From the NCBI RefSeq assembly GCF_013003985.1, contig NZ_CP053073.1, positions 496,001 to 560,000 on the forward strand: a stretch of DNA of 64,000 bases, given 5' to 3'. The translations under genes were made by a program, and so were the position numbers. Source of the DNA: Usitatibacter palustris. Its GTDB lineage: Bacteria; Pseudomonadota; Gammaproteobacteria; Burkholderiales; Usitatibacteraceae. Positions 32,781 through 40,404 of the stretch are shown piece after piece. Position 1 is the first letter of the stretch, and every line of letters starts with the position of its first letter. Below the pieces are notes generated by a model. The model did not search any database. It was given only the letters and a program-made list of their open reading frames with translations, and was not told the origin of the DNA.

Positions 32781-32815
32781 AAGCCCGGAGAACCGAAAGG
32801 ACTCCGGGCTTTGTG
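32781..32815 (+). terminator. Rho-independent terminator-like hairpin
   Basis: A perfect 10-bp stem AAGCCCGGAG (32781-32790) / CTCCGGGCTT (32802-32811) with an 11-base loop, followed by a short T-rich run. No gene ends just before it on the plus strand, so it implies a transcript from an RNA gene or leader in 32590-32780. Confidence 0.5.
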
Positions 32816-32856
32816 CTTCTGGACTCCAAGGAATTGCTTCACCAGGGAGACTGACG

Positions 32857-32973
32857 ATGAAGTTGAAGCGGATATGGCGGTATCGGCGGGCTCTCCAGGC
32901 TCGCCTTGCGGGAAACCGTTCGCGCATCGAGAACCAGGCGAGAGCCGCGATGCGCGAGTGGCTGATGATCTAA
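32857..32973 (+). CDS. Hypothetical 38-residue basic peptide
   Basis: A short frame MKLKRIWRYRRALQARL continuing to EWLMI, strongly basic (about ten Arg/Lys), with GGGAGA eight to nine bases before the ATG. It lies between the hairpin at 32781-32811 and a GGCCCC/GGGGCC hairpin at 32979-32995. It could be a small nucleic-acid- or membrane-binding peptide. No family is recognised. Confidence 0.35.
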   Translation: MKLKRIWRYRRALQARLAGNRSRIENQARAAMREWLMI

Positions 32974-33106
32974 GGATCGGCCCCGTTATGGGGCCTCACG
33001 GCAACTTCGCGGGCTGTGCGCGGCCCGCCTAGCGAACATTTCGGGTTGCCGCCGGCGGCATGGATGGAGGGACGCCTTCCCCATGCGGCGCCGGTTCGAT
33101 GACGAA

Positions 33107-33134
33107 GCGGCTGGCTCCTTCGGGAGCCGGCCGC
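33107..33134. other. UUCG-capped 12-bp hairpin upstream of the PaiB-like gene
   Basis: GCGGCTGGCTCC (33107-33118), loop TTCG, GGAGCCGGCCGC (33123-33134) pair along their length with one G-U. The structure is very stable and sits 95 bases before the PaiB-like start. It may be part of a 5' untranslated regulatory element. No T tract follows. Confidence 0.45.
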
Positions 33135-33228
33135 GGTCAGAAACCCCTCACCTGGAAAAAGGCATCTATGTGGAAATTCGTTTCCGCGACATCATTCGCA
33201 TTTGCGCCGTTGCCCGAGGGAGACAACC

Positions 33229-33843
33229 GTGTACCTGCCCAAGCACTTCGACGAACCGCGCGTGGAGACGATCCATGCATTGATCCGGGAGCACCCGCTG
33301 GCGACGCTCGTCGTGCGAGGCCCCGACGGCTTCGAGGCAAACCACGTTCCGTTCCTGGTTGATCCGCAACCGGGCCCGTTCGGCACGCTGCGCGCGCACG
33401 TCGCGCGCAACAATCCGACGTGGCAGCACCTGCAGGCGAACCCCGAGGCGCTCGTGATCTTCAGCGGACCGCAGGCGTACATCTCGCCCTCGGCCTATCC
33501 AAGCAAGCAGGAGCACGGCCGCGTCGTGCCGACGTGGAATTATTTCGCCGTGCACGCGCAGGGGTCCGTGAAAGTGATCGAGGACACCGAGTGGCTGCGC
33601 AAGCTCGTCACCGAGCTCACCGATCACTTCGAGGCGGGCCGCGAGAATCCGTGGAAGGTGACCGACGCGCCCGAGGAATTCGTGCAGAACATGCTGGCCG
33701 CGATCGTCGGCATCGAGATGCCGGTCACGAAGTTCGTGGCCAAGCGCAAGGCGAGCCAGAACCGCAGTGAAGCCGACCGCTGGGGTGTGGTGGAAGATCT
33801 GCGCCGCGACGGGCACGAAGCGGCGGCATCGCTCATCGAGTGA
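33229..33843 (+). CDS. FMN-binding PaiB-family protein
   Basis: A 204-residue PaiB-type (FMN-binding negative transcriptional regulator) protein of the pyridoxamine-phosphate-oxidase split-barrel fold. Visible motifs are MYLPKHFDEP at the start, NPEALVIFSGPQAYISPSAY, VPTWNYFAVHAQG and KASQNRSEADRWG. GTG 33229 is chosen because GAGGGAGA precedes it by six bases and the family start MYxPxxF begins there. In Bacillus PaiB is a repressor; in Gram-negative bacteria the role is unclear. It overlaps the acyltransferase by four bases (GTGA). Confidence 0.88.
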   Translation: MYLPKHFDEPRVETIHALIREHPLATLVVRGPDGFEANHVPFLVDPQPGPFGTLRAHVARNNPTWQHLQANPEALVIFSGPQAYISPSAYPSKQEHGRVVPTWNYFAVHAQGSVKVIEDTEWLRKLVTELTDHFEAGRENPWKVTDAPEEFVQNMLAAIVGIEMPVTKFVAKRKASQNRSEADRWGVVEDLRRDGHEAAASLIE

Positions 33844-35042
33844 CGTCAATGAGCCCCGACACGGGCGCGCGCCGCATCGACCTGGACTGGATCCGGATTG
33901 TCGCGTTCCTGCTGTTGATCCTCTACCACGTGGGCATGTACTACGTGTCGTGGGACTGGCACGTGAAGAGCCCGGCCGCGTCGTCGACGATCGAGCCGCT
34001 GATGTTCCTGACGAATCCGTGGCGGTTGGCACTCCTCTTCCTCGTCTCCGGCGTGGCCACCGCGTACATGCTGGGCAAGCTCGCGCCCGGGCCGCTGGCA
34101 CGTTCGCGCTCGTGGCGGCTGCTCGTGCCGCTCGTGTTCGGCATCGTCGTGATCGTCCCGCCGCAGTCGTACTGGGAGGTCGTGGAGAAGGGCGGGTACT
34201 CGCTCGACTACCTGGAGTTCTGGGGCCGATACCTGCGCGCCGACCAGACGTTCTGCCGCGGCAAGGACTGCCTGATCGTGCCGACGTGGAACCACCTGTG
34301 GTTCGTGATCTACCTGTGGTTCTACACGATGGTGATTGCCGGGATCGTCTCGCTGGCCCCTTCGTGGCGCGAACGCTGGGAGATGCGCCTGGAAGGCGCG
34401 CTCACAGGATGGAAATTGATCGTCGTGCCGTGGCTGCTGCTCGCGATCGTGCGCATGGCGCTCGTCGGTCGCTTCGGCTCGACGCACGCCTTCGTCGACG
34501 ACTGGTACAACCACGCGCAGTACTTCCTGGTGTTCTCGATCGGTTTCCTCGCGGCGCGCAGCGACAGCATCTGGGCGGGAATGGAACGGCTGCGCTGGAT
34601 CGCGCTCCTCCTCGCCTTCGCGACCTGGGGATTGCTGGTGTGGTATTTCCAGCTTCGGTCGGGTCCGGCGGTCCCGGACTCGGGACTGCGCATGGCGCAG
34701 CGCGTCGTGTACGGGCTCAACGAATGGGTGTGGATCGTGGCGATATGCGGCTTCGCGCGCCGCTGGATCAAGCGCGATTCGCCGGCGCGCCGCTACCTCA
34801 CCGATGCGATCTTCCCGTTCTACATCGTCCACCAGACGGCGATCATTCTCTTCGCGATCTGGTTGCGGCCCCTCGCCATCCCGCCGCTCGCGGAGGGGCT
34901 GCTGCTCATCGCGCTGACCGCGGTCGTGTGTGTCGCGACCTACGAGATCGTGAAGCGCGTTCGCTGGTTGCGACCGCTATTCGGGCTCAGGCAACGGCGC
35001 GCGACCTCGGCTGCGTCGGGTGGCATCGCTACTCCTGGATGA
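33840..35042 (+). CDS. Membrane acyltransferase (acyltransferase_3 family)
   Basis: A 400-residue polytopic membrane protein with about ten helices. The N-terminal ARRIDLDWIRIVAFLLLILYHVGM carries the family Arg and the catalytic-type His (YHVGMYY), and SGVATAYMLGKLAP and HLWFVIYLWFY follow. The family O-acetylates or O-succinylates surface glycans or lipids (OpgC-like). GTG 33840 overlaps the PaiB-like stop by four bases; ATG 33849 is an alternative. The substrate is unknown. Confidence 0.87.
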   Translation: MTSMSPDTGARRIDLDWIRIVAFLLLILYHVGMYYVSWDWHVKSPAASSTIEPLMFLTNPWRLALLFLVSGVATAYMLGKLAPGPLARSRSWRLLVPLVFGIVVIVPPQSYWEVVEKGGYSLDYLEFWGRYLRADQTFCRGKDCLIVPTWNHLWFVIYLWFYTMVIAGIVSLAPSWRERWEMRLEGALTGWKLIVVPWLLLAIVRMALVGRFGSTHAFVDDWYNHAQYFLVFSIGFLAARSDSIWAGMERLRWIALLLAFATWGLLVWYFQLRSGPAVPDSGLRMAQRVVYGLNEWVWIVAICGFARRWIKRDSPARRYLTDAIFPFYIVHQTAIILFAIWLRPLAIPPLAEGLLLIALTAVVCVATYEIVKRVRWLRPLFGLRQRRATSAASGGIATPG

Positions 35043-35400
35043 ATCGCGCGCGCAGCTCGGGGGTCGGCACCATGCACGACTCGGTGCGGCCGAACCAACG
35101 ATAGCGGTTGCGCGCGACGATGTCGTACGCCCAATCCCGGACGGGACGCGGCAGGATTCGCACGGCGGCGAGCCCCCGCCAGATCCCGCGCAGGTAACCG
35201 GCCACGCGGATCGCGGCATCCGATTTCACGTACGACCGGCCGCCCGCGACCAGCACGAACGTCTTTGCATCCTCGGGCGAAAAGCCGAACTCGCGCATCA
35301 GGCGCGCGCCGGCGGGTGACTGCAGCGCGACGAATCGGAGGGTGGGCGCTGACTCGTGGGCCAGGATGAATTTCACCGAGTGCGCGCAGAGGTTGCACAC
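35029..35400 (-). CDS. DCC-family (DUF393) thiol-disulfide protein, 5' end uncertain
   Basis: At least 123 residues with the DCC signature CNLCAHSVKFILAH, a mid region FGFSPEDAKTFVL and a C-terminal ARNRYRWFGRTESC. Family members begin xLIFDGVCNLC; the codons for DVLIFDG are present in frame just upstream (35401-35421), but no ATG, GTG or TTG lies between them and an in-frame TAG at 35449-35451, the stop of the cNMP-binding gene. GTG 35400 would cut off the first strand. CTG 35415 or another rare start is possible, despite an AGGAGA motif right at the TAG. Confidence 0.75.
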   Translation of the reverse strand: MCNLCAHSVKFILAHESAPTLRFVALQSPAGARLMREFGFSPEDAKTFVLVAGGRSYVKSDAAIRVAGYLRGIWRGLAAVRILPRPVRDWAYDIVARNRYRWFGRTESCMVPTPELRARFIQE

Positions 35401-35448
35401 ACCATCGAAGATCAGGACATCGCCCGCCGGGTTCGAAACCGCGGTCTC

Positions 35449-35805
35449 CTAGATGCGTCGATCCATCGAGCGCAGGCGCGCGGCCATCGTCGCCATGATG
35501 TCGAGCGCGAACTGCGGATCGCGGCGGATGAGATCGCGGAAGCGATCTCCCGTGACGGGCACGAGCGTGCAGTCCGTGAGCGCGACGGCCGAAGCGCTGC
35601 GCGGCGAGGCGTCGATCAGCGCCATCTCGCCGAAGACCGCGCCCTTCGCGAGCTTCTCGAGCTGGCGGCCGGTCACGGAAAGCTTCACGGAGCCGGCGAG
35701 CAGCACGTACATCACCTTGCCCTCGTCGCCCTCGTGGAAGATCGTCTCGCCGGCCTTCACTTCGCGGGAGTCGCCGCCATCGCGGAACAGTTCCACGTTC
35801 ACCAT
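35449..35805 (-). CDS. Stand-alone cyclic-nucleotide-binding domain protein
   Basis: A 118-residue Crp/Fnr-type sensor domain without a DNA-binding helix-turn-helix. VKAGETIFHEGDEGKVMYVL and the phosphate-binding cassette KGAVFGEMALIDASPRSASA (Gly-Glu and Arg contacts present) are followed by the C-helix RRDPQFALDIMATMAARLR. Such proteins may regulate partner enzymes rather than transcription. The amber stop is in frame with the following DCC gene. The aminotransferase gene lies two bases upstream. Confidence 0.83.
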   Translation of the reverse strand: MVNVELFRDGGDSREVKAGETIFHEGDEGKVMYVLLAGSVKLSVTGRQLEKLAKGAVFGEMALIDASPRSASAVALTDCTLVPVTGDRFRDLIRRDPQFALDIMATMAARLRSMDRRI

Positions 35806-35807
35806 GG

Positions 35808-37145
35808 TCAGGCGGTCTCCAGGATCGCTTCGCGCAGCGTCGTGACGATGCGGCCGATCTCGTCTTCCTTGACGATCAGCGAAGGCGCGATCGCGACGGT
35901 GTCGCCCGCGGTGCGCAGCACGACGCCTTTCTCCCAGCACTTGAGGTAGACGTCGAACGCGCGCGCACCCGGCGCGCCGGGCCGCGACTCGAGCTCCACC
36001 GCGCCGACGAGGCCGTAGTTGCGAAGGTCGATCACGTGCTTCGTGCCCTTGAGCGAATGCACCGCGTTCTCCATCACCGGGCCCATCTTCGCGCCGCGCG
36101 CGAAAAGGTCCTCGTCCTTGTAGTGCTGCAGCGTCGCGATGCCTGCGGCGCACGCGAGCGGGTGCGCGGAGTACGTGTAGCCGTGGAAGAACTCCACGGC
36201 GCCCGGCGGGCCGACCATGAACGCGTCGTGGATTTCGTCCGACACCAGCACCCCACCCATCGGCACGGTGCCCGACGTGATGCCCTTGGCGAACGTGATC
36301 ATGTCCGGTACGACGTCGAACACCTGCGAGGCGAAAGCGCCCCCCATTCGTCCGTACGCGGTAATCACTTCGTCGAAGATGAGCAGGATGCCGTGCTTCT
36401 TCGTGATCTCGCGCAGGCGCTTGAGGTAGCCCTTCGGCGGGAGCAGCACGCCGGTGGATCCGGCCATCGGTTCGACGATCACCGCGGCGATGGTCGACGC
36501 GTCGTGGAGTGCCACCAGGCGCTCGAGCTCGTCGGCGAGCTCGACGCCGTGCTCCGGAATGCCCTTGGTGTACGCGTTCTTCGCGAGGTTGTGCGTGTGC
36601 GGCAGGTGATCGACGCCGGCGAGCATCGCGCCGAACATCTTGCGGTTGGCGACCATGCCGCCCACCGAGATGCCGCCGAAGCCCACGCCGTGATAGCCGC
36701 GCTCGCGGCCGATGAGGCGCGTGCGCGACGCTTCGCCCTTCACGCGCTGGTAGGCGAGCGCGATCTTCAGCGCCGTATCGACCGCCTCGGAACCGGAGTT
36801 CGCGTAGAAGACGTGGCCCAGGCCCTTGGGCCCGATCTCGACGATGCGATTGGCGAGCTCGAACGCGAGCGGATGGCTCATCTGGAAGGCGGCGCAGTAA
36901 TCGAGCACCGCGGCCTGCTTCTGGATCGCTTCGACGATGGGCTTCGGGCAATGACCGGCGTTGCAGCACCACAGGCCCGAGAAGCCATCGAGCACCTTGC
37001 GGCCGTCGGCATCGGTGTAATACATGCCCTCGCCTTGCACGATCATCCGCGGCGCGGCCTTGAATTGGCGGTTCGACGTGAACGGCATCCAGTACGCGCC
37101 GAGCTGGTCGGGATGCAGGTGCAGTTGGTCCGAGAGGATGGTCAT
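35808..37145 (-). CDS. Class III omega-aminotransferase (beta-alanine/omega-amino acid:pyruvate type)
   Basis: A 445-residue PLP-dependent transaminase of fold type I. The N-terminal HLHPDQLGAYWMPFTSNRQFK is typical of omega-amino acid:pyruvate transaminases. FYANSGSEAVDTALKIA binds PLP phosphate, IFDEVITAYGRMG supplies the Asp, and TFAKGITSGTVPMGG holds the catalytic Lys. It should move an amino group from beta-alanine, GABA or another omega-amine to pyruvate. It stands at the head of a minus-strand run with the cNMP-binding and DCC genes; the functional link is unclear. Confidence 0.9.
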   Translation of the reverse strand: MTILSDQLHLHPDQLGAYWMPFTSNRQFKAAPRMIVQGEGMYYTDADGRKVLDGFSGLWCCNAGHCPKPIVEAIQKQAAVLDYCAAFQMSHPLAFELANRIVEIGPKGLGHVFYANSGSEAVDTALKIALAYQRVKGEASRTRLIGRERGYHGVGFGGISVGGMVANRKMFGAMLAGVDHLPHTHNLAKNAYTKGIPEHGVELADELERLVALHDASTIAAVIVEPMAGSTGVLLPPKGYLKRLREITKKHGILLIFDEVITAYGRMGGAFASQVFDVVPDMITFAKGITSGTVPMGGVLVSDEIHDAFMVGPPGAVEFFHGYTYSAHPLACAAGIATLQHYKDEDLFARGAKMGPVMENAVHSLKGTKHVIDLRNYGLVGAVELESRPGAPGARAFDVYLKCWEKGVVLRTAGDTVAIAPSLIVKEDEIGRIVTTLREAILETA

Positions 37146-37204
37146 TGCGGTCTCCGTTTTCTGACAGCAATTCTACCTCTCCGACCAGCAACCGACGGTC
37201 AATC

Positions 37205-37433
37205 GGTGGGTCAAGGGCGTCGAGGGAGTGACTCATGCGAGCTGCACCGCCTCGCTCACGCTCGCGGTTCCCTCGGCCTTCGAAAACAGGCGGCGTCACG
37301 GTCTGATCGTCAACCTCTCTACTGTGTGCGGCTCTTCGGCCGCCCACTTGTCTCGACCGTGCCGAAACCCCGCCTGTTTTCGAAGGCCTCGGTGCGCTCG
37401 AAATCGTCACTCCCTCGACGCCCTTGCCCCACC
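37205..37433. repeat. Nested palindromic element, copy 1
   Basis: Terminal arms of 29 bases (37205-37233 region and 37405-37433) are inverted, the inner 21 bases perfectly, with one mismatch further out. A second, inner pair of perfect 19-base arms lies at 37275-37293 and 37370-37388 (core TTCGAAAACAGG / CCTGTTTTCGAA). Between the outer and inner arms are blocks shared with copy 2 (GAGCTGCACCGC, ACGCTCGCGGTTCCCTC, CACGGTCTGATCGTCAAC, GACCGTGCCGAAACCCC). A short hairpin GATGC-GG-GCATC follows at 37444-37455. It lacks a plausible protein; it looks like a non-autonomous mobile or structured element. Confidence 0.7.
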
Positions 37434-37554
37434 ACGCCATCGAGATGCGGGCATCGCGCCCATTGCAAACGTCCATGACGTCGCGCGTTATGGGCGGATT
37501 TCGTCGACGATAACGGGCGTCAACATCTGCGATCCGATCGCATTTCGATGACGC

Positions 37555-37782
37555 GGCGCGACGAGGCCGTCGACCGGGTGCCGATTTCGAGCGCACCGAG
37601 CCATTCGAAAACGGACGGGGTTTCGGCACGGTCGAGTTGAGTTGAGGACCGCAGTGTCCCAACAGTAAGGACGTTGACGATCAGACCGTGACGCCGGCCG
37701 TTTTCGAATGGTGAGGGAACCGCGAGCGTAAGCGACGCGGTGCAGCTCGTATGAGGCACCCGGTCGACGGCCTTGTCGCGCC
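37555..37782. repeat. Nested palindromic element, copy 2 (inverted relative to copy 1)
   Basis: Outer arms 37555-37582 and 37755-37782 pair over 28 bases with one mismatch. Inner arms CCATTCGAAAACGG (37601-37614) and CCGTTTTCGAATGG (37698-37711) are perfect. Read on the minus strand it aligns with copy 1 throughout, but the arm sequences differ and the differences are matched on the opposite arm, so pairing is preserved. A neighbouring hairpin TGCGATC-C-GATCGCA lies at 37528-37542. The centre between the two copies holds the palindrome TCGTCGACGA (37501-37510). Confidence 0.7.
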
Positions 37783-37869
37783 CGCTTTAGAACAGTGTCA
37801 GAGCATCCCGACACCGCGACGCGGCGAATGCCGATGAATCGCGAAATGTGTCCAGACGTAAATTGAGTC

Positions 37870-38235
37870 ATGCCCACCGTGAGCGCGGTAAACGCGTCCC
37901 CGATCCTCATCGTTAAGGTAGTCGTGGCAGTTTCCACGATCACGCTGGGCGCTATCTCTTTACCCGCAGTGGCCGCAGCAAGTCCCGAGCACATCGTGCT
38001 TACGACGCGCGCGGAACCACCCGAGGGGCGCTACGAGCCCAATCCGAAACCGCGCAAGGGACAAACCTGGTCCCGCGGCTTCTGGATGTGGAACGGCATC
38101 CACTACAAGTGGGTGCCTGGCGAGTGGCTGAAGGAACGCCCGGGGTACACGTGGGAAAGCGCGCGTTGGCAAACCGACGGGAGCCGCTGGGAATTCGTCG
38201 TGGGCCATTGGGCGCGCAATCAACCGTCATCCTGA
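37870..38235 (+). CDS. Exported YXWGXW-repeat protein (short form)
   Basis: A 121-residue protein with a hydrophobic signal segment (VVVAVSTITLGAISLPAVAAA, about residues 17-37) and tandem Trp-rich units: WSRGFWMWNGIHYKWVPGEW and YTWESARWQTDG. These match the YXWGXW-repeat proteins of Gram-negative envelopes. Function unknown. It is followed after ten bases by a longer paralogue, so the two form a pair. It lies just downstream of the nested palindromes. Confidence 0.72.
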   Translation: MPTVSAVNASPILIVKVVVAVSTITLGAISLPAVAAASPEHIVLTTRAEPPEGRYEPNPKPRKGQTWSRGFWMWNGIHYKWVPGEWLKERPGYTWESARWQTDGSRWEFVVGHWARNQPSS

Positions 38236-38245
38236 CAGGAGAAGA

Positions 38246-38686
38246 ATGATGCGCAAGATCCTTGCTGGACTGCTGATCGCCGGCTCCGCCGCCACGATGC
38301 CTTCCGTGGCAAGCGCGGCCGTGGATGTCTATCTCAACTTCGGTCCGCCGCCGGTTCGCTACGAGCCGATTCCTGCGCCGCGCCGCGGCTACGTGTGGGT
38401 CCCGGGTTACTGGGACTATCGCTACAACCGCCACGCCTGGGTGCAGGGCACGTGGGTGCGTGAGCGCCCCGGCTACTACTACGCCCAACCCGTGTGGCTG
38501 AACGACGGCGGGCGCTGGCACCTCAGCCAGGGCGGCTGGAAGCAAGGTCGCTATCGCGGCAATGACTACCGCGACAACGACCGTGATGGCATCCCCAACC
38601 GCGCGGATGCCCGGCCGAACGACCACGACAACGACGGCGTTCCCGACAGCCGGGATCGTTACCCGAGCAATCCGAGACGGGGGTAA
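38246..38686 (+). CDS. Exported YXWGXW-repeat protein with Ca-binding-like Asp repeats
   Basis: A 146-residue protein with signal MRKILAGLLIAGSAATMPSVASA, two Trp/Tyr-rich YXWGXW units (YVWVPGYWDYRYNRHAW, VQGTWVRERPGYYY) and a C-terminal thrombospondin type-3-like acidic tail (DNDRDGIPNRADARPND, DNDGVPDSRDRYP) typical of calcium binding. An AGGAGAAGA ribosome-binding site precedes the double ATG. It is a paralogue of the upstream gene with an added Asp-rich tail, and probably lies in the periplasm or outer membrane. Confidence 0.78.
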   Translation: MMRKILAGLLIAGSAATMPSVASAAVDVYLNFGPPPVRYEPIPAPRRGYVWVPGYWDYRYNRHAWVQGTWVRERPGYYYAQPVWLNDGGRWHLSQGGWKQGRYRGNDYRDNDRDGIPNRADARPNDHDNDGVPDSRDRYPSNPRRG

Positions 38687-38710
38687 AGCAGATCCTTCGC
38701 GCGCTCAGGA

Positions 38711-38751
38711 CTGACGGATCCGCCGGCGAGTGCCGGGTCAGGATCCGTCAG
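38711..38751. terminator. Hairpin between convergent genes
   Basis: CTGACGGATCC (38711-38721) pairs with GGATCCGTCAG (38741-38751), 11 bp, with a GC-rich loop containing a smaller GCCGGC/GCCGGG hairpin. It lies between the YXWGXW gene stop and the SDR gene stop and overlaps the latter's TGA. It probably ends transcription from both sides, though T tracts are weak. Confidence 0.5.
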
Positions 38752-39503
38752 CCCCGCCCGACAAATGGCATCTTCGTCGCCATGATCGTCATGAACTGCA
38801 CGTTGGCATCCAGGGGCAGGCTCGCCATGTAGACGACGGCGCTCGCGACGTGGGCCACATCCATCCGAGGCTCCACCGCGATGCGCCCGTCGGCCTGCGG
38901 CACGCCCTTGAGCATCCGCTCCGTCATCGGCGTGGCTGCGTTGCCGATGTCGATCTGGCTGCAGCCGATGTCGTACTTGCGGCAATCGAGCGAGGTCGAT
39001 TTCGTGAGGCCGGTGATCGCGTGCTTGGTGGAGGTGTAGGGCGCGGAGTTCGGCCGCGGCGCATGCGCCGAGATCGAGCCGTTGTTGATGATGCGTCCGC
39101 CCATCGGCGTCTGGCTCTTCATCATGCGGATCGCTTCCTGCGTGCACAGGAAGACGCCGGTGAGGTTGGCGTCCACGACCGCTTTCCATTGCTCGTACGT
39201 GAGGTCTTCCATCGGCACGGGTGGCGCGCCGATCCCTGCGTTGTTGAAGATCACGTCCAGGCGGCCGAATCGCTCCTTCGTCTTCGCGAACAGGTTGCGC
39301 ACGGACTCGGGATTGCCCACGTCGGTGGGCACGGCGAGCGCGTTGGCGGCCGCCCCCGCTTCCGCGATGGCTTCGTCCAGCGGTTCCTTGCGGCGCCCCG
39401 CGAACGTGACGCTGTAGCCGGCCTTCAGCAGGGCGTGGGCGGCGGCTTTGCCGATACCGGTACCCGCACCGGTGACGATCGCTACTTTATTGCTGGATGA
39501 CAT
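38748..39503 (-). CDS. Short-chain dehydrogenase/reductase (classical SDR)
   Basis: A 251-residue NAD(P)-dependent oxidoreductase with the TGAGTGIG nucleotide-binding motif (residues 11-18), NNAG (about 84), catalytic Ser in NGSISAHAP and the YTSTKHA catalytic Tyr/Lys. The Arg-Arg after AGR suggests NADPH preference. The substrate is unknown. ATG 39503 is chosen because AGAGGA precedes it; ten upstream codons are open but lack support. It converges with the YXWGXW pair. Confidence 0.9.
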   Translation of the reverse strand: MSSSNKVAIVTGAGTGIGKAAAHALLKAGYSVTFAGRRKEPLDEAIAEAGAAANALAVPTDVGNPESVRNLFAKTKERFGRLDVIFNNAGIGAPPVPMEDLTYEQWKAVVDANLTGVFLCTQEAIRMMKSQTPMGGRIINNGSISAHAPRPNSAPYTSTKHAITGLTKSTSLDCRKYDIGCSQIDIGNAATPMTERMLKGVPQADGRIAVEPRMDVAHVASAVVYMASLPLDANVQFMTIMATKMPFVGRG

Positions 39504-39538
39504 GTTCGGATCCTCTTGTGAGAACCCGAACATTGTAA

Positions 39539-39754
39539 TCAGTCGTCGTCGTCCTCGATGATGCGCAGGACGCGGGTACGCTTTGTATCCTGCTCGAAGC
39601 GTTCCATCTTCACGAGGATGGGATAGAGCTCCTCGAGCTTGCTGCGCGCGACCGACTCGTCGTCGAAGACGAGCAGGGACCCGTCGCTCGCATTCACGTC
39701 ATGCCACTGCCGCGGATCCTTCTCGTCTTCCTGTACCTGGAGCTTGAAGCGCAT
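39539..39754 (-). CDS. Hypothetical 71-residue acidic protein
   Basis: A small soluble protein starting [17 protein letters not shown] and ending in an acidic tail IIEDDDD. It looks like a compact beta-alpha fold, with no signal or membrane helix. ATG 39754 has AAAGG at six-base spacing; ATG 39760 would overlap the VOC gene stop as ATGA. Either way it is coupled to the VOC-family gene. Family unknown. Confidence 0.6.
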   Translation of the reverse strand: MRFKLQVQEDEKDPRQWHDVNASDGSLLVFDDESVARSKLEELYPILVKMERFEQDTKRTRVLRIIEDDDD

Positions 39755-39756
39755 GG

Positions 39757-40308
39757 TCATCCTTTGCCTTTGTACGCGGCTTCGAGGGCCGCGATGTCGA
39801 GTTTCTTCATCTGCATCATCGCCGCGAACGCGCGGCGCGTCTTCTCCGAACGGAAATCCTTGTACAGCCGCTCGAAGCCCGCCGGCGCGATCTGCCACGA
39901 CACGCCGTACTTGTCCTTCAGCCAGCCGCACTGCCGGGCGCGCGGATCGCCGCCGGCGCCGAGCTTCTCCCAGTAGTAATCAATCTCCTTCTGCGTGTTG
40001 CACAGGACCATGAGGGAGATCGCCTCGTTGAACTTGAACGCCGGGCCGCCATTGAGCGCCGTGAACGACATGCCGTTCAGGACGAACTCGACGGTCATCA
40101 CGCTTCCCTCGGCCTTGCCGTGGATGTCCTGGCCGATGCCGGGATAGCGCGTGACCTGCTTGATGCGGCTCTTCTTGAAAATCGACACGTAGAACTTCGC
40201 GGCCTCGTGCCCCTCGCTGTCGAACCAGAGGCAGGGGGAGATTTCCGGGACAGCGGTTGCGGGCCGGCTGCGCTTCGCCGGTAATTTCTTCTTCGCTTTC
40301 GTGGCCAT
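39757..40308 (-). CDS. VOC-superfamily (PhnB-like) protein
   Basis: A 183-residue protein with a basic N-terminal tail (MATKAKKKLPAKRSRP) and a PhnB/3-demethylubiquinone-methyltransferase-like glyoxalase fold: ISPCLWFDSEGHEAAKFYVSIF, VEFVLNGMSFTALNGGPAFKFNEAISL, CGWLKDKYGVSWQIAP. The family often has no demonstrated enzyme activity. GGAG lies eight bases before ATG 40308. The basic tail is unusual and may bind nucleic acid. Confidence 0.85.
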   Translation of the reverse strand: MATKAKKKLPAKRSRPATAVPEISPCLWFDSEGHEAAKFYVSIFKKSRIKQVTRYPGIGQDIHGKAEGSVMTVEFVLNGMSFTALNGGPAFKFNEAISLMVLCNTQKEIDYYWEKLGAGGDPRARQCGWLKDKYGVSWQIAPAGFERLYKDFRSEKTRRAFAAMMQMKKLDIAALEAAYKGKG

Positions 40309-40404
40309 GGGACTCGCTCCTGGTGATTTCGGGGTGCCACGATCGACCGCGGCACTCACTGGTCGTTTGGCCCTCGATGAAATCGACAAGTTCCGCGCCG
40401 GCCG

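Noticed and set aside
37228..37759. Small open frames inside the nested palindromes (107 and 79 codons)
   Set aside because: The two translations look alike only because the DNA elements are copies. There are no ribosome-binding sites, and substitutions between copies preserve base pairing rather than codons.
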